From NCBI GenBank assembly GCA_028583405.1, contig CM053250.1:40846230-40910229 (forward strand): a stretch of DNA of 64,000 bases, read 5' to 3'. Under the pieces are notes generated by a model. The model saw only the letters and a list, made by a program, of their open reading frames with translations. It was not told the DNA's origin and made no database searches. A program made the position numbers and the translations under genes. Positions within the stretch are counted from its first letter, which is position 1; each line of letters starts with the position of its first letter. The stretch comes from Pogonophryne albipinna. Lineage: Eukaryota; Chordata; Actinopteri; Perciformes; Artedidraconidae. Positions 11,465-23,022 of this stretch are shown in pieces.

Positions 11465-13253
11465 GACCACCATCCTTTACTCTTCAGCGAGCAGAGGTGA
11501 TAGCCTAGCACTGAGTCCGAGACTTATTTTTTGAGAGAAAGGTAGAAAGAGAAAGAAAGAGAAAGAAAGATAGCGGGCGCCGACCCCCACCACCTCTGCT
11601 TCGAGTGTTTGGGGGACCAGGATATGGCCGAGGCGGTGCCATTTTCACGTTCACCATTTCCTTCAAGCTCCCTGGATGATGATCATGCCCCCGCCTCACC
11701 AGGTCAGAGCGATTATTGGGCCGCAAGGCCGAATAAGTAGCTTGGTCCACGAGCCTTGGTCCAGGCCCGGTTCCCCCGGGGACCGGTGCTCGGTGGCTTC
11801 ACATGATATAGGGTCGACCCTACTTCATCACAGGCCGCCGCCGCTGCCTGCCTTGTGATGTCCCTGGGATATCACGTCGCATGGCATTTTTCCAAAGAGG
11901 ACTGTGTTGATCTCCTGGGAGCCCCCGTCTTTACGGAAGGGCTCTATGGATCGATCTCCTTGCTCACGGGATAAGGAGTAGTCGCAGCGTGGCTGATTCT
12001 TGCCCATCCCCAGCGGAAGAAACACTGTCCTACACTCCCCGCCCCCGCTGTAAACCCCAGTATAGGGAGCCAGCAGGTGGGCGTGTGCACGTGAGTGGAA
12101 TAAACCGTGTGCTGTCAAAGCACTGTGCGGGTTCAAGAGACGCTATTGCCGGCGTGCTGTTGTCAGAAAACACACCTTGCCTGGTATAATAGCTCCGATT
12201 AATGCATTTCACCGTTGAATGGGAAATACAGCGTTAATACGTGGGCGCGCGGCCCTCGTGAGAGTGGCCGCGGTGCGTTCAGGGACCGCCGCAGGGTGGT
12301 TTACGTTTGTAAACTCTAGTTCTAGAGTGATGTGTGTGTGTGGGAAAAATGCATTCAGTGAGAATTTATCCCAGAGTAAGAGTAATCTCTCTCCACAATT
12401 CCACTTTTTCCCATAATGTCCGTTTCGAAGAGACGGCATTGTGACGGCGCGCGCGGCCCCCCTCCCCTGAGGGCGGGCCGCGGTGTGTTCAAAGACCTCA
12501 GTAGAGAGAAGAGTCACCGCAGCGTGCGCTCCTCCACAAGGTAGCGCGGCGCGACGGTGAGACGAAGGGAGAGGTGCCGAGACGGAGATCTCGTGCCCGC
12601 GGCGCCCTCCACCTCTTCAGCCCACCCCGTGGAACCGGCGTGCCGGCACTCACGGGGACGGGCTGCCCGTCTTCACGGATCTGACTGGCCTGGCGGGGGG
12701 AGAAAATCTCTCCGCCCTGGACGAGAGGGCGAATCCCGCCTCCTCCCTGTATAATGCACAGATTCACTACGTTTTCTAACAAGAATGAGGTTGATCTGTA
12801 TCCAAATCTGAGTGTCTTTTGTTTCCACAAATGCTACACTTACACACAATGTTAACCGTACAAATTCCCCATTAGCTGCCCCAGCTGTAGCTCCTGTAAA
12901 GGAGGTGGCTAGTCGGCATGCGCAGATGAGAGGGATGAACCGCAGGGAGTGCTATCTAACGGAGAGCGCTATGCGGGTGCAGGGACATTATGGCCGGCGT
13001 ATTGCTGTCAGAGAACACACTACGCCTAGAGCAAAGACTCCAATTAATGCAGTTTTCCATAGTGGTAAAGGCTGCATTATGGCGGAGCCCGCACTCACAC
13101 AAGAGCGCGTGGCGGTGCGTTCAGGGACCTCAGTAGAACACACTACGCCTATAAAGACTCCGATTAATTCTGTTTACCGTAGTGGTCAACACATCCTCAC
13201 TCCCAGGTCGGCCTATGTTGACGTTATGTCAAGTCCCCTGTGTCGGCTTTTTC

Positions 13254-13319
13254 CAACGCAAGGGGGGGGCCCTTAGCGTCCACTTTCAACGCAAGGGGGG
13301 GGCCCTTAGCGTCCATTTT
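13254..13319 (+). repeat. 33-bp direct duplication in DIRS copy A
   Basis: The unit beginning CAACGCAAGGGGGGGGCCCT is present twice in tandem (at 13254 and 13287), with a third-position difference near the end. It lies in the gag-like region. Confidence 0.85.
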
Positions 13320-13619
13320 CAGCTTTCCAGGATGTCCATATGCTTCTATGGACGCTCATGGAAGCACGGCATTCGTTTGTGTCGACTGCCCTTAAAGGCA
13401 ATGTGAGCGTCCATTCTCATTGGATAACGGAGAATTGTACACCCGGAAGTAAGTATTCCCCTTACTGTCGATTGATTTTACAGTGATATCTGCACTACTC
13501 ATCGACAAAAAAACACCAGATTATCCTTGTTAATTACACAACATTGATTGGTTTAAATTGTGTGCAATGCTTTTGTATTTTTCCCCTTCGATTCGGAGAA
13601 ACAAATATTTTTTCAGGCT

Positions 13620-13874
13620 CTGGTGCAGAAACAGGCTGTGTCTGTTGTGCACCCTCAGCACAGAGAAAATGGTCTTTATTCCATGTACTTCCTGGTTCTC
13701 AGGAAGACAGGGGAATTCAGATCTATTCTAGATCTCAGCAGCCCGAATCGCTACATTGCCTGCAGAAAATTCTGCATGTTAACTATAAAAACAGTTAATG
13801 GGGCTTGTGCAAACTGGGCGATTGGTTGACCACCATCGACCTGAAAGACGCATACTTTCATGTGGAAATTGCTG
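13620..13874 (+). pseudogene. DIRS copy A reverse transcriptase, N-terminal fragment
   Basis: Across two frames shows the RT start (LYSMYFLVLRKTGEFRSILD) and motif A (TIDLKDAYFHVEIA, about 13827-13872). Immediately after motif A the sequence jumps to the RNase H region. Compared with copy B, the rest of the RT, including the catalytic motif C, is deleted. Confidence 0.75.
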
Positions 13875-15177
13875 GTCTCTAACAGCAACACGACACAGTA
13901 ACCTCCTAGAGCTACGGGCGGTAGTGTTAGTCCTCCAGCATTTCATGCCCCTAATTCAAGGGAGACATGTATTGGTCAGGAGCGACAACAGCACCACAGT
14001 GGCTTATATCAACAGGCAGGGCGGAGTCCGCTCCGCCGCCTTGTTGGCCACAGCAGAGAGGCTGTGGTTGTGGGCATCAGAGGTGGCTCTGAGAGCCCTT
14101 CGTATCCCGGGACTGGAGGACAGGGGAGCCGACCTCATGTCGAGGGGCGGCCCCCTGCCAGGCGAGTGGGTGCTTCACCCAGAGGTGGTGAAGCAGATCT
14201 GGGCCCAGTTCGGGAGAGCGGAAGTGGATCTGTTCGCCAGCCGGCGCAACGACCACTGTGCCCTGTGGTTTTTCCATGGCCCTGAGCGACGACCCGCCTT
14301 TAGGGGTGGACGCGTTTGCACACGAGCCATGGCCAAGGAAGCTGCTCTACGCCTTTCCACCGTTACGTCTCATTCTCCCTCTCCTGGGGAGAGTGAGGCG
14401 AGAACGTTTGGCAGTCATCCTGGTAGCACCGGATCGCGTCGGGGCTCCGTGGTACTCAGAAATGACGCAGATGAAGGTGGGCCAGCCCTGGGAGATTCCC
14501 CAGTTCTGGGGGGCAATGTCTCAAGAGGCAGGTGCAATCGGGGCGTTACCCACTCTGGGCCGTCCTCTCCAGGCTTGGCTCCTGAGAGGGACAGGCTGAG
14601 ACAGGGTGGATTGTCTGATAGCATTATTCAGTCTATCCAGGCAGCTAGAGCTGGATCCACCACAGCCTGTTACAGGCCGAAGTGGCTGGGATTCCAGCGA
14701 TGGTGTGAGGAGCGGAGAATAGAGCCCCTATCTTGTGAGTTGGGCTCTATTTGTTCCTTCTTACAGTTATTGGTGGACAGAGGACTTGCTCATTCTACTA
14801 TAAAAGTGTATGCAGCAGCCATCTCGTCCTGTCATGAGGGATTCAACGGCAGGTCAGCCTTTTCTCATCCACTGATGTTGCGGTTTTTACAGGGGGTCAG
14901 GAGGCTGCGCCCAGTAGTGCGCGCCTCCACCCTGCAGTGGGACCTGCCGCTGGTGCTCGAGGCTCTGGTCACAGAGCCATTTGAGGAGACAGCGTTGCTA
15001 CTTGCCTTAACTTCAGCCAAAAGAGTGTCCGAGTTAACCGCTCTGTCGGTGCACCCGAGCTGTTTACTGATTCGGGGTGACCGGAGCGGCGCGACACTCA
15101 GACCGAACCCCTCCTTTGTGCCCAAGAACCTAAGGAGTGCGTTCAGGTCGAGGGTTATTCAGTTGGGGGGGATTTAG
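13875..15177 (+). pseudogene. DIRS copy A RNase H and tyrosine recombinase frame
   Basis: The reading frame is open from 13798 to 15177. It holds the RNase H-like block (SNLLELRAVVLVLQHF, then VRSDNSTTVAYINRQGG), the ADLMSRGGPLPGEW linker and the N-terminal two thirds of a tyrosine recombinase: the core-binding part (STIKVYAAAISSCHEGF) and the first catalytic Arg in LLLALTSAKRVSEL. It stops at 15177 after a G-run. A deletion relative to copy B removes roughly 90 bp just after. The remaining catalytic residues are in a different frame at 15211-15510. Confidence 0.8.
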
Positions 15178-15210
15178 TCTTCCACCCTGAGACGTACTGA
15201 ACAGCGGTTT

Positions 15211-15510
15211 GTGTGCTTCGGGGGCTGGGTGACTGGAAAAGCTCTGTCCAAGAAACGCCTGGCAGGCTGGCTTTGCGAAGGCATTGCACACGCCTACGAG
15301 CAGGCAGGGAGAGCCTGTCCCACGGGGGTCCGTGCGCACTCCACACGAGCTGTGGCTGCATCAACAGCCTTATTCAACGGTGTGAGTGTGGAGGATATAT
15401 GCACGGCGGCGTCTTGGTCAACGCCAGGCCCCTTCATAAAGTGTTATCTCTTGGATATGTCTGGCTCTTTCTCAACGTCTGTGCTTGCTGGGGCAACACA
15501 GGACTGGTGA
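15211..15510 (+). pseudogene. DIRS copy A recombinase C-terminal catalytic part
   Basis: Encodes the rest of the recombinase catalytic domain: GVRAHSTRAVAAS supplies the HxxR box and FIKCYLLDMSGS supplies the nucleophile Tyr candidate. It ends with a natural stop at 15508-15510. Out of frame with the upstream part. All catalytic residues are present but split. Confidence 0.8.
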
Positions 15511-16083
15511 GGAGGGGGGGGGCTGTTGGTCAGTGGGCATCTGACCCCCTCCCCGGGCGTAAAATGCCCTTACGTTTCTCCGGACCCCTGGAGGGTCACG
15601 GGGGACGTGGGGTGCTCTGGGCCCTTTTCAGGGCTGGAGGGCTCCCCTCGCCTGCCTGGGGGCAGGAGGGGGAGAGCCCTCCATACTATAGTCCCTACAC
15701 ACTCTGCACGGGGTCAGTGTCTGAGTGTGGGGACATAGGGGGCACTTGCATTCTCCCCGTGCTCTTTAGGGACTCAGGAGGGAGAGTGCATAGTGAACCC
15801 ATACAGCTGCAGACTTTCCCTGGCTGCCTATAGGCGGACGCGGGGGAGCCCTCAGCACTGTTTTCGAGCACACTTTTTTGCGAGGCAAGCGCGTCAGGGT
15901 GTGCTCTATCGGTCGCAGCCCAGACTTCTCCACGGTTACAACCGAGGAAGAGGTGAGTGAGGCGCAGCGGCTGCTAAAGCCGGTCAGGGACATTGAGGTG
16001 GAACGGTGTGCTGGACGACAGTGCGTGCATACATCGGGGCTCCGCCCACTGTACCCATAGAGTCCAGTAGAGGGCGGAGCCTG

Positions 16084-17099
16084 TCTTCACAGTGTGTACA
16101 GAATATCAGTATGGCAATACGACACCCTCTGTCCTTAGACCCTCACATCGTACAAGGAAAAACTTCCAGAGAAAACCCACAGTTTAAAGGGGAAATGGGA
16201 GAAACCTCAGGGAGAGCATCAGAGGAGGGATCCCTCTCCCAGGACGGACAGACGTGCAATAGATGCCGTCTGTAAATCATTAAATGGATGACCATCAGGA
16301 GGTGGTGGCGCTTGTCTTTTAAAACTCTACATCTTGGACGACAAACAAATGTTATTTCCACCTCAACAGTTCTCCTATGGTAATAACCATGCAACAATTA
16401 AATCAATACTTTAGATTGGAATACTATATTTGGCTTGGAACTAGCTCTACCTTTAACATTTTCCATACAAATAAAGACTTGTCTGATCTTATAGAGTGGT
16501 TACTAAAACTATCCCTTTATACTGTAGATTAATATTGTAACAAATTAAATCTTCCCCAAATTGGCACATGAATAAGAATCTCTTAAAGAATAATTTGTTT
16601 ACATGAGGAAAAGATTGAAGAATATGTTCTACTCTGTAGGCCTACTCCTAAGTCCAAAACACCCACTGCTTAAAGTATGGTGACATTTTCATCATGTCTA
16701 CCCCTTTCTCCCACAGTACCCTCAGTGTGTTTTTAGGATTATTTCCTCATTTTACTTTAATAGTTTCCCCTTTATTACTTTTTAAAATGTACCAATTGAT
16801 TAATGGCTAATAAATATTTTTTATTTACGTATTTTCAAGTCACCTTTTCATGTGTGTTTGTGAATAAGTGTGTTTTATGTGTAAACTCACTCACTCACTC
16901 CCGTTTTCCCTTTCTCCTCCTCTGGTTGTCAAGCCACGACCCCCTCACATTTTGCTAGACCATGCCAACTCCTCTGGTTCTGTCTTCTCCTCAGTCCATC
17001 CGCTCTTGGATCCTTCCGCTGTAACTCTTTCCAGTGGCCCAACTGCTTTGCATTTCATCTCCTCCTTTACAGTCTCTTCGCTGTTGCATGGAGGGCGTA
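16084..17099. other. Intron sequence, nothing recognised
   Basis: AT-rich, no coding or mobile-element signature I can support. Confidence 0.4.
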
Positions 17100-17870
17100 T
17101 TCCAATTCAATTCAATTCAAAACCTTTATTTATCCAGGTAAAATCCCATTGAGATCAATGATCTCTTTTTCAAGGGAGACCTGCAGCAGTAGGTTCCACA
17201 AGAAGACATAAAAACATAAACAACAGAACAACAAAAGGACATCATACAGCAAAATGTACAGGGATTACAATGTACATATTTAACCACATGTACAGGTACC
17301 AACAGCATCTGATTTTGTAGCATCCAACCGAGCTTTAAAAACATGTAATGGTACTAGCTTGGTAATTTTCCATTCTTTTTGCAGACTGTTCCATGTTAGT
17401 GGAGCTGCACATCTAACAGCTTTCTTCCCTAAGACAGTCCTAGCACTTGGCACATTTAATAAAATCACAGCATGCGATCTCAGGCAATAAGTACTTTCAA
17501 TTCGCAGAGAGATCAGGGAGCAGATATAAGATGGTAGTTTATCCAACATGGCTTTGTAAATGAAAAAGTACCAGTGACTGAGCCTCCGTACAGTAAGTGA
17601 TGGCATAACCGCCTTGGTATACAGGGTACAGTGATGCGTAAGTGCTTTACAATTTGTCACAAATCTCAGTGCACTGTGATATGCAGCATCTAACTTGCTC
17701 AGGTAATTGGCAGGTGCATTCATATATAACAAATCACCATAGTCCAGCACAGGTAAAAAGGTCACAGAGCCTTTTCCTGGCCTCAAGCGAGAAACAGGAC
17801 TTGTTCCTGAAAAAGAAACCTAGCCTAACCCTCAGTTTTTTAAGCAGGTTATTGACATGAAGTTTGTCCC
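17100..17870 (-). mobile_element. Non-LTR LINE, 3' end (CR1/Jockey-like group)
   Basis: The - strand frame 17786-17280 encodes the C-terminal domain that follows RT in this LINE group: FLPVLDYGDLLYMNAPANYL, SALRFVTNCKALTHHCTLY, RRLSHWYFFIYKAMLDKLPSYI. Homology extends a little further upstream in another frame (to about 17866). The 3' tail (- strand) reads ACCTGGATAAATAAAGG and ends in TTGAA-type repeats at about 17103-17120. RT core absent; a 5'-truncated copy. Confidence 0.75.
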
Positions 17871-18288
17871 ACACTCTGCTCTTGTGCCAAATCTCGTGGC
17901 TCAGCTTGGAACTTCATGTCCTGTCTGAGGGACCGATGAGAGTATGCCTCTTTATGTCAGCATGCTGTTTTGGTTCTGGATGCCTCAGGTGGAGATAGTT
18001 CTGGATGCAGTCTCGTCGTTGTTGCTTCAGCTCTGGTTCTCTGTCTGTTCGATGGAGGAGGAGGAGTCTCCTGTGGTGAGGTCTTTTGTCTGCTTGGAAG
18101 ATGGGGTCGTAGCGGTCTGACAGGCAGAGAGAGAGAGAGAGAGATCTCGGGACGCATTACCTATAGAACATTCTAACACACTGAGGTAAAATAAATCCAA
18201 TCTTTTCCACTCTATTTCTCTAATCATACTATCTGTCTTGTTAAATGCCATCCAAACACAATTGATGTCTAATAATTTTACCATGTCC

Positions 18289-18780
18289 CTACACATTGTT
18301 TTCACCCATTGTAACATGGCTACTCCAAATAACTCTTTCAGGAACAATGTTAGGGGCGGCCTGCAGAGTGGCAGCACGCAGGACGGAGTCCATAGCAGCA
18401 TACTCGTATATCCAATGTCTGCAGTAATTCGCCATGCCCAAGAAGGAAAGCATCTCCTTCTTTGTGCGAGGTGGTGGTACTTTGTTCAAAAGGCAGATTC
18501 TCGCAGGTGAGAGGAGGCGGTGTCCATCTCTCAGAATGTGACCCAAATACGTGACCTCAGTCTGGCAGTATTGCAACTTGGCCAGGGATGCTCTGTGTCC
18601 GCATTCAGAAAGTCTTTTCATGAGCAGAATGGAGTCGATGCGACAGGCGTCTTTGTTAGGTGACGCAATCAACAGGTCATCAGCATACTGAAGGAGGGTG
18701 CTGCCCCCTGTAAGGACCAACGTGTCCAGGTCTCTTTTAACAGCTGCTGCGTACACAGTAGGCGATTCAACAAACCCTGT
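18289..18780 (-). pseudogene. Retroviral RT fragment with YADD motif
   Basis: The frame 18756-18289 contains LLQYADDLLIAS (RT motif C) followed by the thumb/connection region (VTYLGHILRDG, then SFLGMANYCRHW), ordinary for retroviral RT. It is separated from the upstream protease-RT frame by a one-base frameshift near 18770, just after the LPQG box, and ends as the element is lost. Confidence 0.8.
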
Positions 18781-20261
18781 GGGAGGCGCGTGTATGTGAT
18801 TTGTTTACCTCTGAATGTAAATGCAAACAGATACTGGCTTTCTGGATGCAAAGGAATAGAGAAAAATGCTGAACAAAGATCAATGACTGTGTAATATTTG
18901 GAGTCTGGAGGCAAAGAAGCAAGGATCGAATTTGTGTCAGGCACAATGGGGGCCGTTGGAATGACAATGGCATTAATAGCCTGCAAATCTTGGACAAAAC
19001 ACCACTCATCAGGGCGATTGTGTTTAGGTATGGGTAGAATTGGAGTATTACACGGACTGGTCGTGTAGATTAATACGCCCTGATCGAGCAGAGATTGGAT
19101 GACTCCTTCAATTCCCACAATGGCTCTATGGGGTAAATTGTACTGTCTGATAGCTGGCAATCTGGCATTGGCTTTAAGTGTCACTCTGTGTGGTGGGGCA
19201 GAACTGACAAATCCGACGTGATTTTTATGTTTTGCCCATAATGTGGCTGGAACTTTCCAAAAATCTGAAGGGGGTCCATATTCTATGAGAGGAGGTGTTT
19301 GTAAGTTGAGAAATGTACTTTGGGGGAGAGAAATGGGCTCAGAGAGACGCAGCATGTAATGCTCCTCTCCGAGGTTAATTAGATTAGGCATGTGTGTGTG
19401 AGGGAGAGAAGCTGTTGCAGCTCCCAGCCGAGCATGGCAGTGGGCTGCCATAGCCCCCACCTCCTTAGGACTACTGCCTGGAGTGACAGCTAGTGTGACG
19501 TGAGGGATAGTTTCTACAGTTAGAAAATCCTGCTGTGGGGGTGTGAGCCTAAGAGGCAACGCACATCCGTGTGGTCCTAAAAACAAAAACTGCTCGCATT
19601 CCAACTGATCTGAGCTGTTGCAAAAACCTCTTACTGATAGCGCATAGTCATCTGACGGGTTAAAAGCAGCTGTGCAATGACAATTCAACACAGGCCGCAT
19701 AAGAGACATTAAAGAAGCACACACAGGGGAAATGCTAGCAATTTTCTGAATCCCTGTTGTGGAGAAAACAGAAATCATGTTGAAATCTGGAAATGACCAA
19801 CAATAAAGGTTGTCTTGAGATGATTGAATGAATTGGACAGCTTGATAGACTTTGCTGTCAGGAATAGTCAAAAACAATCCATCCGGAGTGCAATGTATTG
19901 TTGCCTGTAACTTACAAAGTAAGTCTCTGCCCATTAAATTAATAGGACTTCCATCTGAAATAATGAAAGAGTGTTTCACATTTAATCCATCTATAGAAAT
20001 ATCAGTATTCTGTGAAATGGGCTCAGACATAGGTATGCCAGAAACGCCCACTGTTGTAACAAAGTTATTAGTTGCTGTACAAACTTTCTCCTTAGTGCGT
20101 ATTGCAGACAATGTGGCTCCGCTGTCAATCAAAATATCTACAGCCGTGCCACTAAAATCAACGGGCATAATCGGATCTTCACGCGGGTTATTGGAAAGGC
20201 GGATTGTTGCTGCTTGAATGGGGAAATGCTGTGAATCTGATCCTATTTCTCCATGGCACCC
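18669..20261 (-). pseudogene. Retroviral protease and N-terminal RT frame
   Basis: The frame is open directly downstream of the gag amber codon (20264-20262) and in the same frame as gag. It begins with an aspartic protease carrying the LIDSGAT active-site box near 20130, and the RT fingers/palm (VIDLCSAFFSIPLHPESQ, motif A; then LPQG). After LPQG the frame shifts and ends at 18669, so the catalytic YADD is in another frame. No RNase H follows. Confidence 0.8.
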
Positions 20262-22235
20262 CTATCTTCTATTAAATCCACTCTGCTGACCGTTTTGGCC
20301 ATGTTGAGCCTGTCTGTCATAATGTGGAGGTGGCATCAATGCAGGATGCCTAGGAGGCTGGGGGAGAGCAGGCAAAGACTGTATCTGCTGCTGTGCACCC
20401 CACCTCTTCTCGCATTGACCCGCCCAGTGATCCGTTGCACCGCAAACATGACATGGCATCAACTTTTTGGAATTATTTTTCTGCTGCTGTCTGCTCTTAT
20501 TTTGATAATCCTGTGATCTTCCCTGTGTGCGGTGTTGTCCCTGAAACTGCTGGGAATTATCCGCACCCTGATAAGCCTGTGTATTTTTAGGCAATAGTTG
20601 CATTTGCTGGGCAGTTCTGGGGGTCAGAAATATCTGGCTCCGATGCAGGGCACGCATTGTGGCTATCGTAACTTGCCAGTTTTTAACTTGCCAGTCAGGA
20701 GTCGCCATCATGTAGGCCTGAGCTGTCTCTGGGATTAAATTATGCAACAAACTCTGTATAGCGAACAAATCATTGCCCTCCCTTTTAATGCCAGCATTAT
20801 TGTCCCACACTGTCATGAAACGCTGGATAAATTCTGGGACAGCTTCTGTTGGGTTCTGTACGCAAGCCGTCACTTGGGAAAAATCTGTGTGAGTTTTAGC
20901 GCATGCTCTAATAGCCAAAGCAGCCACGGTTCCAATCCACATGTCGCGCGTCTGTGTCGGAGGCCAATCCCCTGCAGGCGTACATTCAGGAAATGTAAAT
21001 TCGTCTCTGCACGTGGGCCAATCTGCCTTGTATGTTAGAATTATCAGCTGTTTAACATCATGAACCAAACAGTTATAAACTGAGCAGACATTAGTCAACC
21101 ACGACAGATACTCATCTGGGCTTTTAGTGGGACTGGGAGCGTGATTAGTGACATCAATGACCTCCGCGGGTGTCCAAGGCCTACACACTGAAATTTCTCC
21201 GATCATAATTTTAGGAGCTGTCATAGTTTCAGCAGGATTATTATTCTGAGATGTTTGCGTTCCCGTGACTGTTTTACGGTGGACCGCACTGCCGTCCGGC
21301 GATCCTGGGAAATCGTATAAACGGAGTGGCCGAGGAGGAGAAGTGGGGGCTTTTGACGGGCTGTCGTCTGAAGAATTCCCTTCCTCGTCCTCTTCTATTT
21401 GTTCTTGTCTTCCTGAACCTATTTCTCTATATCGTCTTGGCTGATGTTTCAACTTATTTTCATTCATGATAACCGCAGCTGAAATGAAAAGATCATCATC
21501 GGAGTTTCTCGCAGCACGATTTGAGAGTTCCGTTGCAGGGATCATTTTTGTACAGAGAGACACAGCCTGCTCTTTTTCCAGCAGCCCATTGTCTGTTAAA
21601 ATGCAAATGAGCTGAGATGGTGTGGGAGACTTTCCCTGTCTTTTCAACCAATCATACATTACGGATTTAGCAATGGCTGTAACATCCTTTCCGTGTCTTT
21701 CCTTAATTCTGGACATGTTCTCTGATTTAACATCAAAAGCAGCCTCTAGACTAAGCAAATGACAATTCGCCGCACATTTAGAAACTCTATCGATCAACGC
21801 TTTAAGTTCAATTGAACCTCGCTCGGTGCCAACTGATTTTTCATTTTTCCGCTCATCATAACCTCTTTTCTCTGCAATAGACATCCAAGCTTTAACACAT
21901 TCTTTCATATATGTTATATCCCAGGAGCAATTCGCCTCACTTTCAACCAGTTTAAATGCCTGCCACAACACGGCCATGTCAAAAGTACCGGTTAAAGGCC
22001 AATCAAATTCAATCTTCCCTTTCTGATTTTTCTGTTGTGAGTGTTCACAAAGTAACGAGGTAAACGGCATAACTTTAGACCAATCCAAGGTTCTTCCGAC
22101 AATTCCAGACGGCATATTAGGGGAAAACATGTGACTGTAGTGGCTGTCTGTAATCGGATTTTTAGAAGGTGTCTTGGTACGTGCATTCGCTTTCCTCTTA
22201 CCAGCTGACTCGTTTGTGGAGACAGTATTACCCAT
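20262..22235 (-). CDS. Endogenous retrovirus Gag polyprotein
   Basis: A 657-residue uninterrupted frame, a normal length for Gag. It starts MGNTVS, an N-terminal Gly and Ser/Thr pattern typical of myristoylated matrix proteins. The middle carries an acidic/proline-rich linker (QEQIEEDEEGNSSDD, then PTSPPRP) before the capsid-like region. Near the C-terminus (about 20455) is one zinc knuckle CHVCGATDHWAGQC, fitting Cx2Cx4Hx4C, followed by a basic Gln/Pro-rich tail. It ends in TAG with the pro-pol frame continuing in phase. One zinc knuckle fits gamma- and epsilon-like retroviruses. Confidence 0.85.
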   Translation of the reverse strand: MGNTVSTNESAGKRKANARTKTPSKNPITDSHYSHMFSPNMPSGIVGRTLDWSKVMPFTSLLCEHSQQKNQKGKIEFDWPLTGTFDMAVLWQAFKLVESEANCSWDITYMKECVKAWMSIAEKRGYDERKNEKSVGTERGSIELKALIDRVSKCAANCHLLSLEAAFDVKSENMSRIKERHGKDVTAIAKSVMYDWLKRQGKSPTPSQLICILTDNGLLEKEQAVSLCTKMIPATELSNRAARNSDDDLFISAAVIMNENKLKHQPRRYREIGSGRQEQIEEDEEGNSSDDSPSKAPTSPPRPLRLYDFPGSPDGSAVHRKTVTGTQTSQNNNPAETMTAPKIMIGEISVCRPWTPAEVIDVTNHAPSPTKSPDEYLSWLTNVCSVYNCLVHDVKQLIILTYKADWPTCRDEFTFPECTPAGDWPPTQTRDMWIGTVAALAIRACAKTHTDFSQVTACVQNPTEAVPEFIQRFMTVWDNNAGIKREGNDLFAIQSLLHNLIPETAQAYMMATPDWQVKNWQVTIATMRALHRSQIFLTPRTAQQMQLLPKNTQAYQGADNSQQFQGQHRTQGRSQDYQNKSRQQQKNNSKKLMPCHVCGATDHWAGQCEKRWGAQQQIQSLPALPQPPRHPALMPPPHYDRQAQHGQNGQQSGFNRR

Positions 22236-23000
22236 GTTTAACGGTTAGTACAATAAAACAAACACTGCAATTAGACGAACAGACATGAACTCGCAACAAG
22301 CCCCAGGTGACTGCAAAAACTCATCCAGCTTAATTTAATCCGAATTAGGGAGATCTCAGCGGGTAGGGAAATATCTGTTTAATATGAGTGCCTTCTGCCC
22401 ATATATACTTGTACAAGTGCTAAGAACGGAATCTGTTGAAGAGCAATAATTAATTTATTCTCAATCAACAACCACTATGCGAATTTAGCGGTGCTTTTGC
22501 CCTCTCCGTCCGCGGAGAGCAAAGACTTTTTTTTTTATTTACCCTGTCTTCCAAACAACAGCCAAATTCAACAACTCATCTGTTATGAAACACAGTATGT
22601 CACACATTCCCCCATACCACCCTTCCCATTTCTCATCGTCTTTGTTTAGTTCCAAAAACGCAAATGGTGTGAGGAAGAGAATAGTGTGTCATTCCGCGCT
22701 TTACCCTCTCTGCTTGCTACGCCGCATGGGGTGGGGTTGAATTTACACACACACTTTAGCCGTGCAGATCCGAGGAGATGTCTGCTATTAAATTAACCAG
22801 TTAACCGCTGAAATCTCCAGAATTTGGCGATCTGTTTCAATACAGATGCATGGCACTTTTTAATGCAGAAGTCTACCAAAAGAAATTGCAGCCGCTCAGT
22901 TTCACAGGTAATTTTATGATACCGTCAATCACAGATTCTGGTCAGGCAATGTCCAAATATAGATTTGAAATTACACTTACCAGTTCTGAAGATCTTTTGG
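22236..23000 (-). other. Retroviral leader between primer site and gag
   Basis: About 760 bp between the candidate primer-binding site and the gag start; expected to hold the packaging region and splice donor, neither of which I can pinpoint. No open frame of note. Confidence 0.5.
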
Positions 23001-23020
23001 TTTCTTGTTCGTGACGCCAA
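23001..23020 (-). promoter_or_regulatory. Candidate retroviral primer-binding site
   Basis: On the - strand, just 3' of the LTR end, reads TTGGCGTCACGAACAAG, starting two bases after the LTR terminal CA. TGGCG... complements a tRNA 3' end (…CGCCA), as primer sites must. I cannot say which tRNA. Confidence 0.6.
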
Positions 23021-23022
23021 TC

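Larger units (their letters stand above)
11465..16083 (+). mobile_element. DIRS-type retrotransposon, truncated copy A
   Basis: Same family as 31908-37781: shared 5' text (for example GTTTGGGGGACCAGGATATG at 11610), gag-region repeats, then RT, RNase H and tyrosine recombinase pieces, in the same order and strand. The left terminal repeat is missing; similarity starts around CATCCTTTACTCTTCAG near 11470. The right side stops at 16083, inside what is the internal complementary region of copy B (GTCCAGTAGAGGGCGGAGCC), so the right terminal repeat is absent. DIRS elements copy via a circular intermediate and integrate with a tyrosine recombinase instead of an integrase. This copy cannot move. 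Confidence 0.85.
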
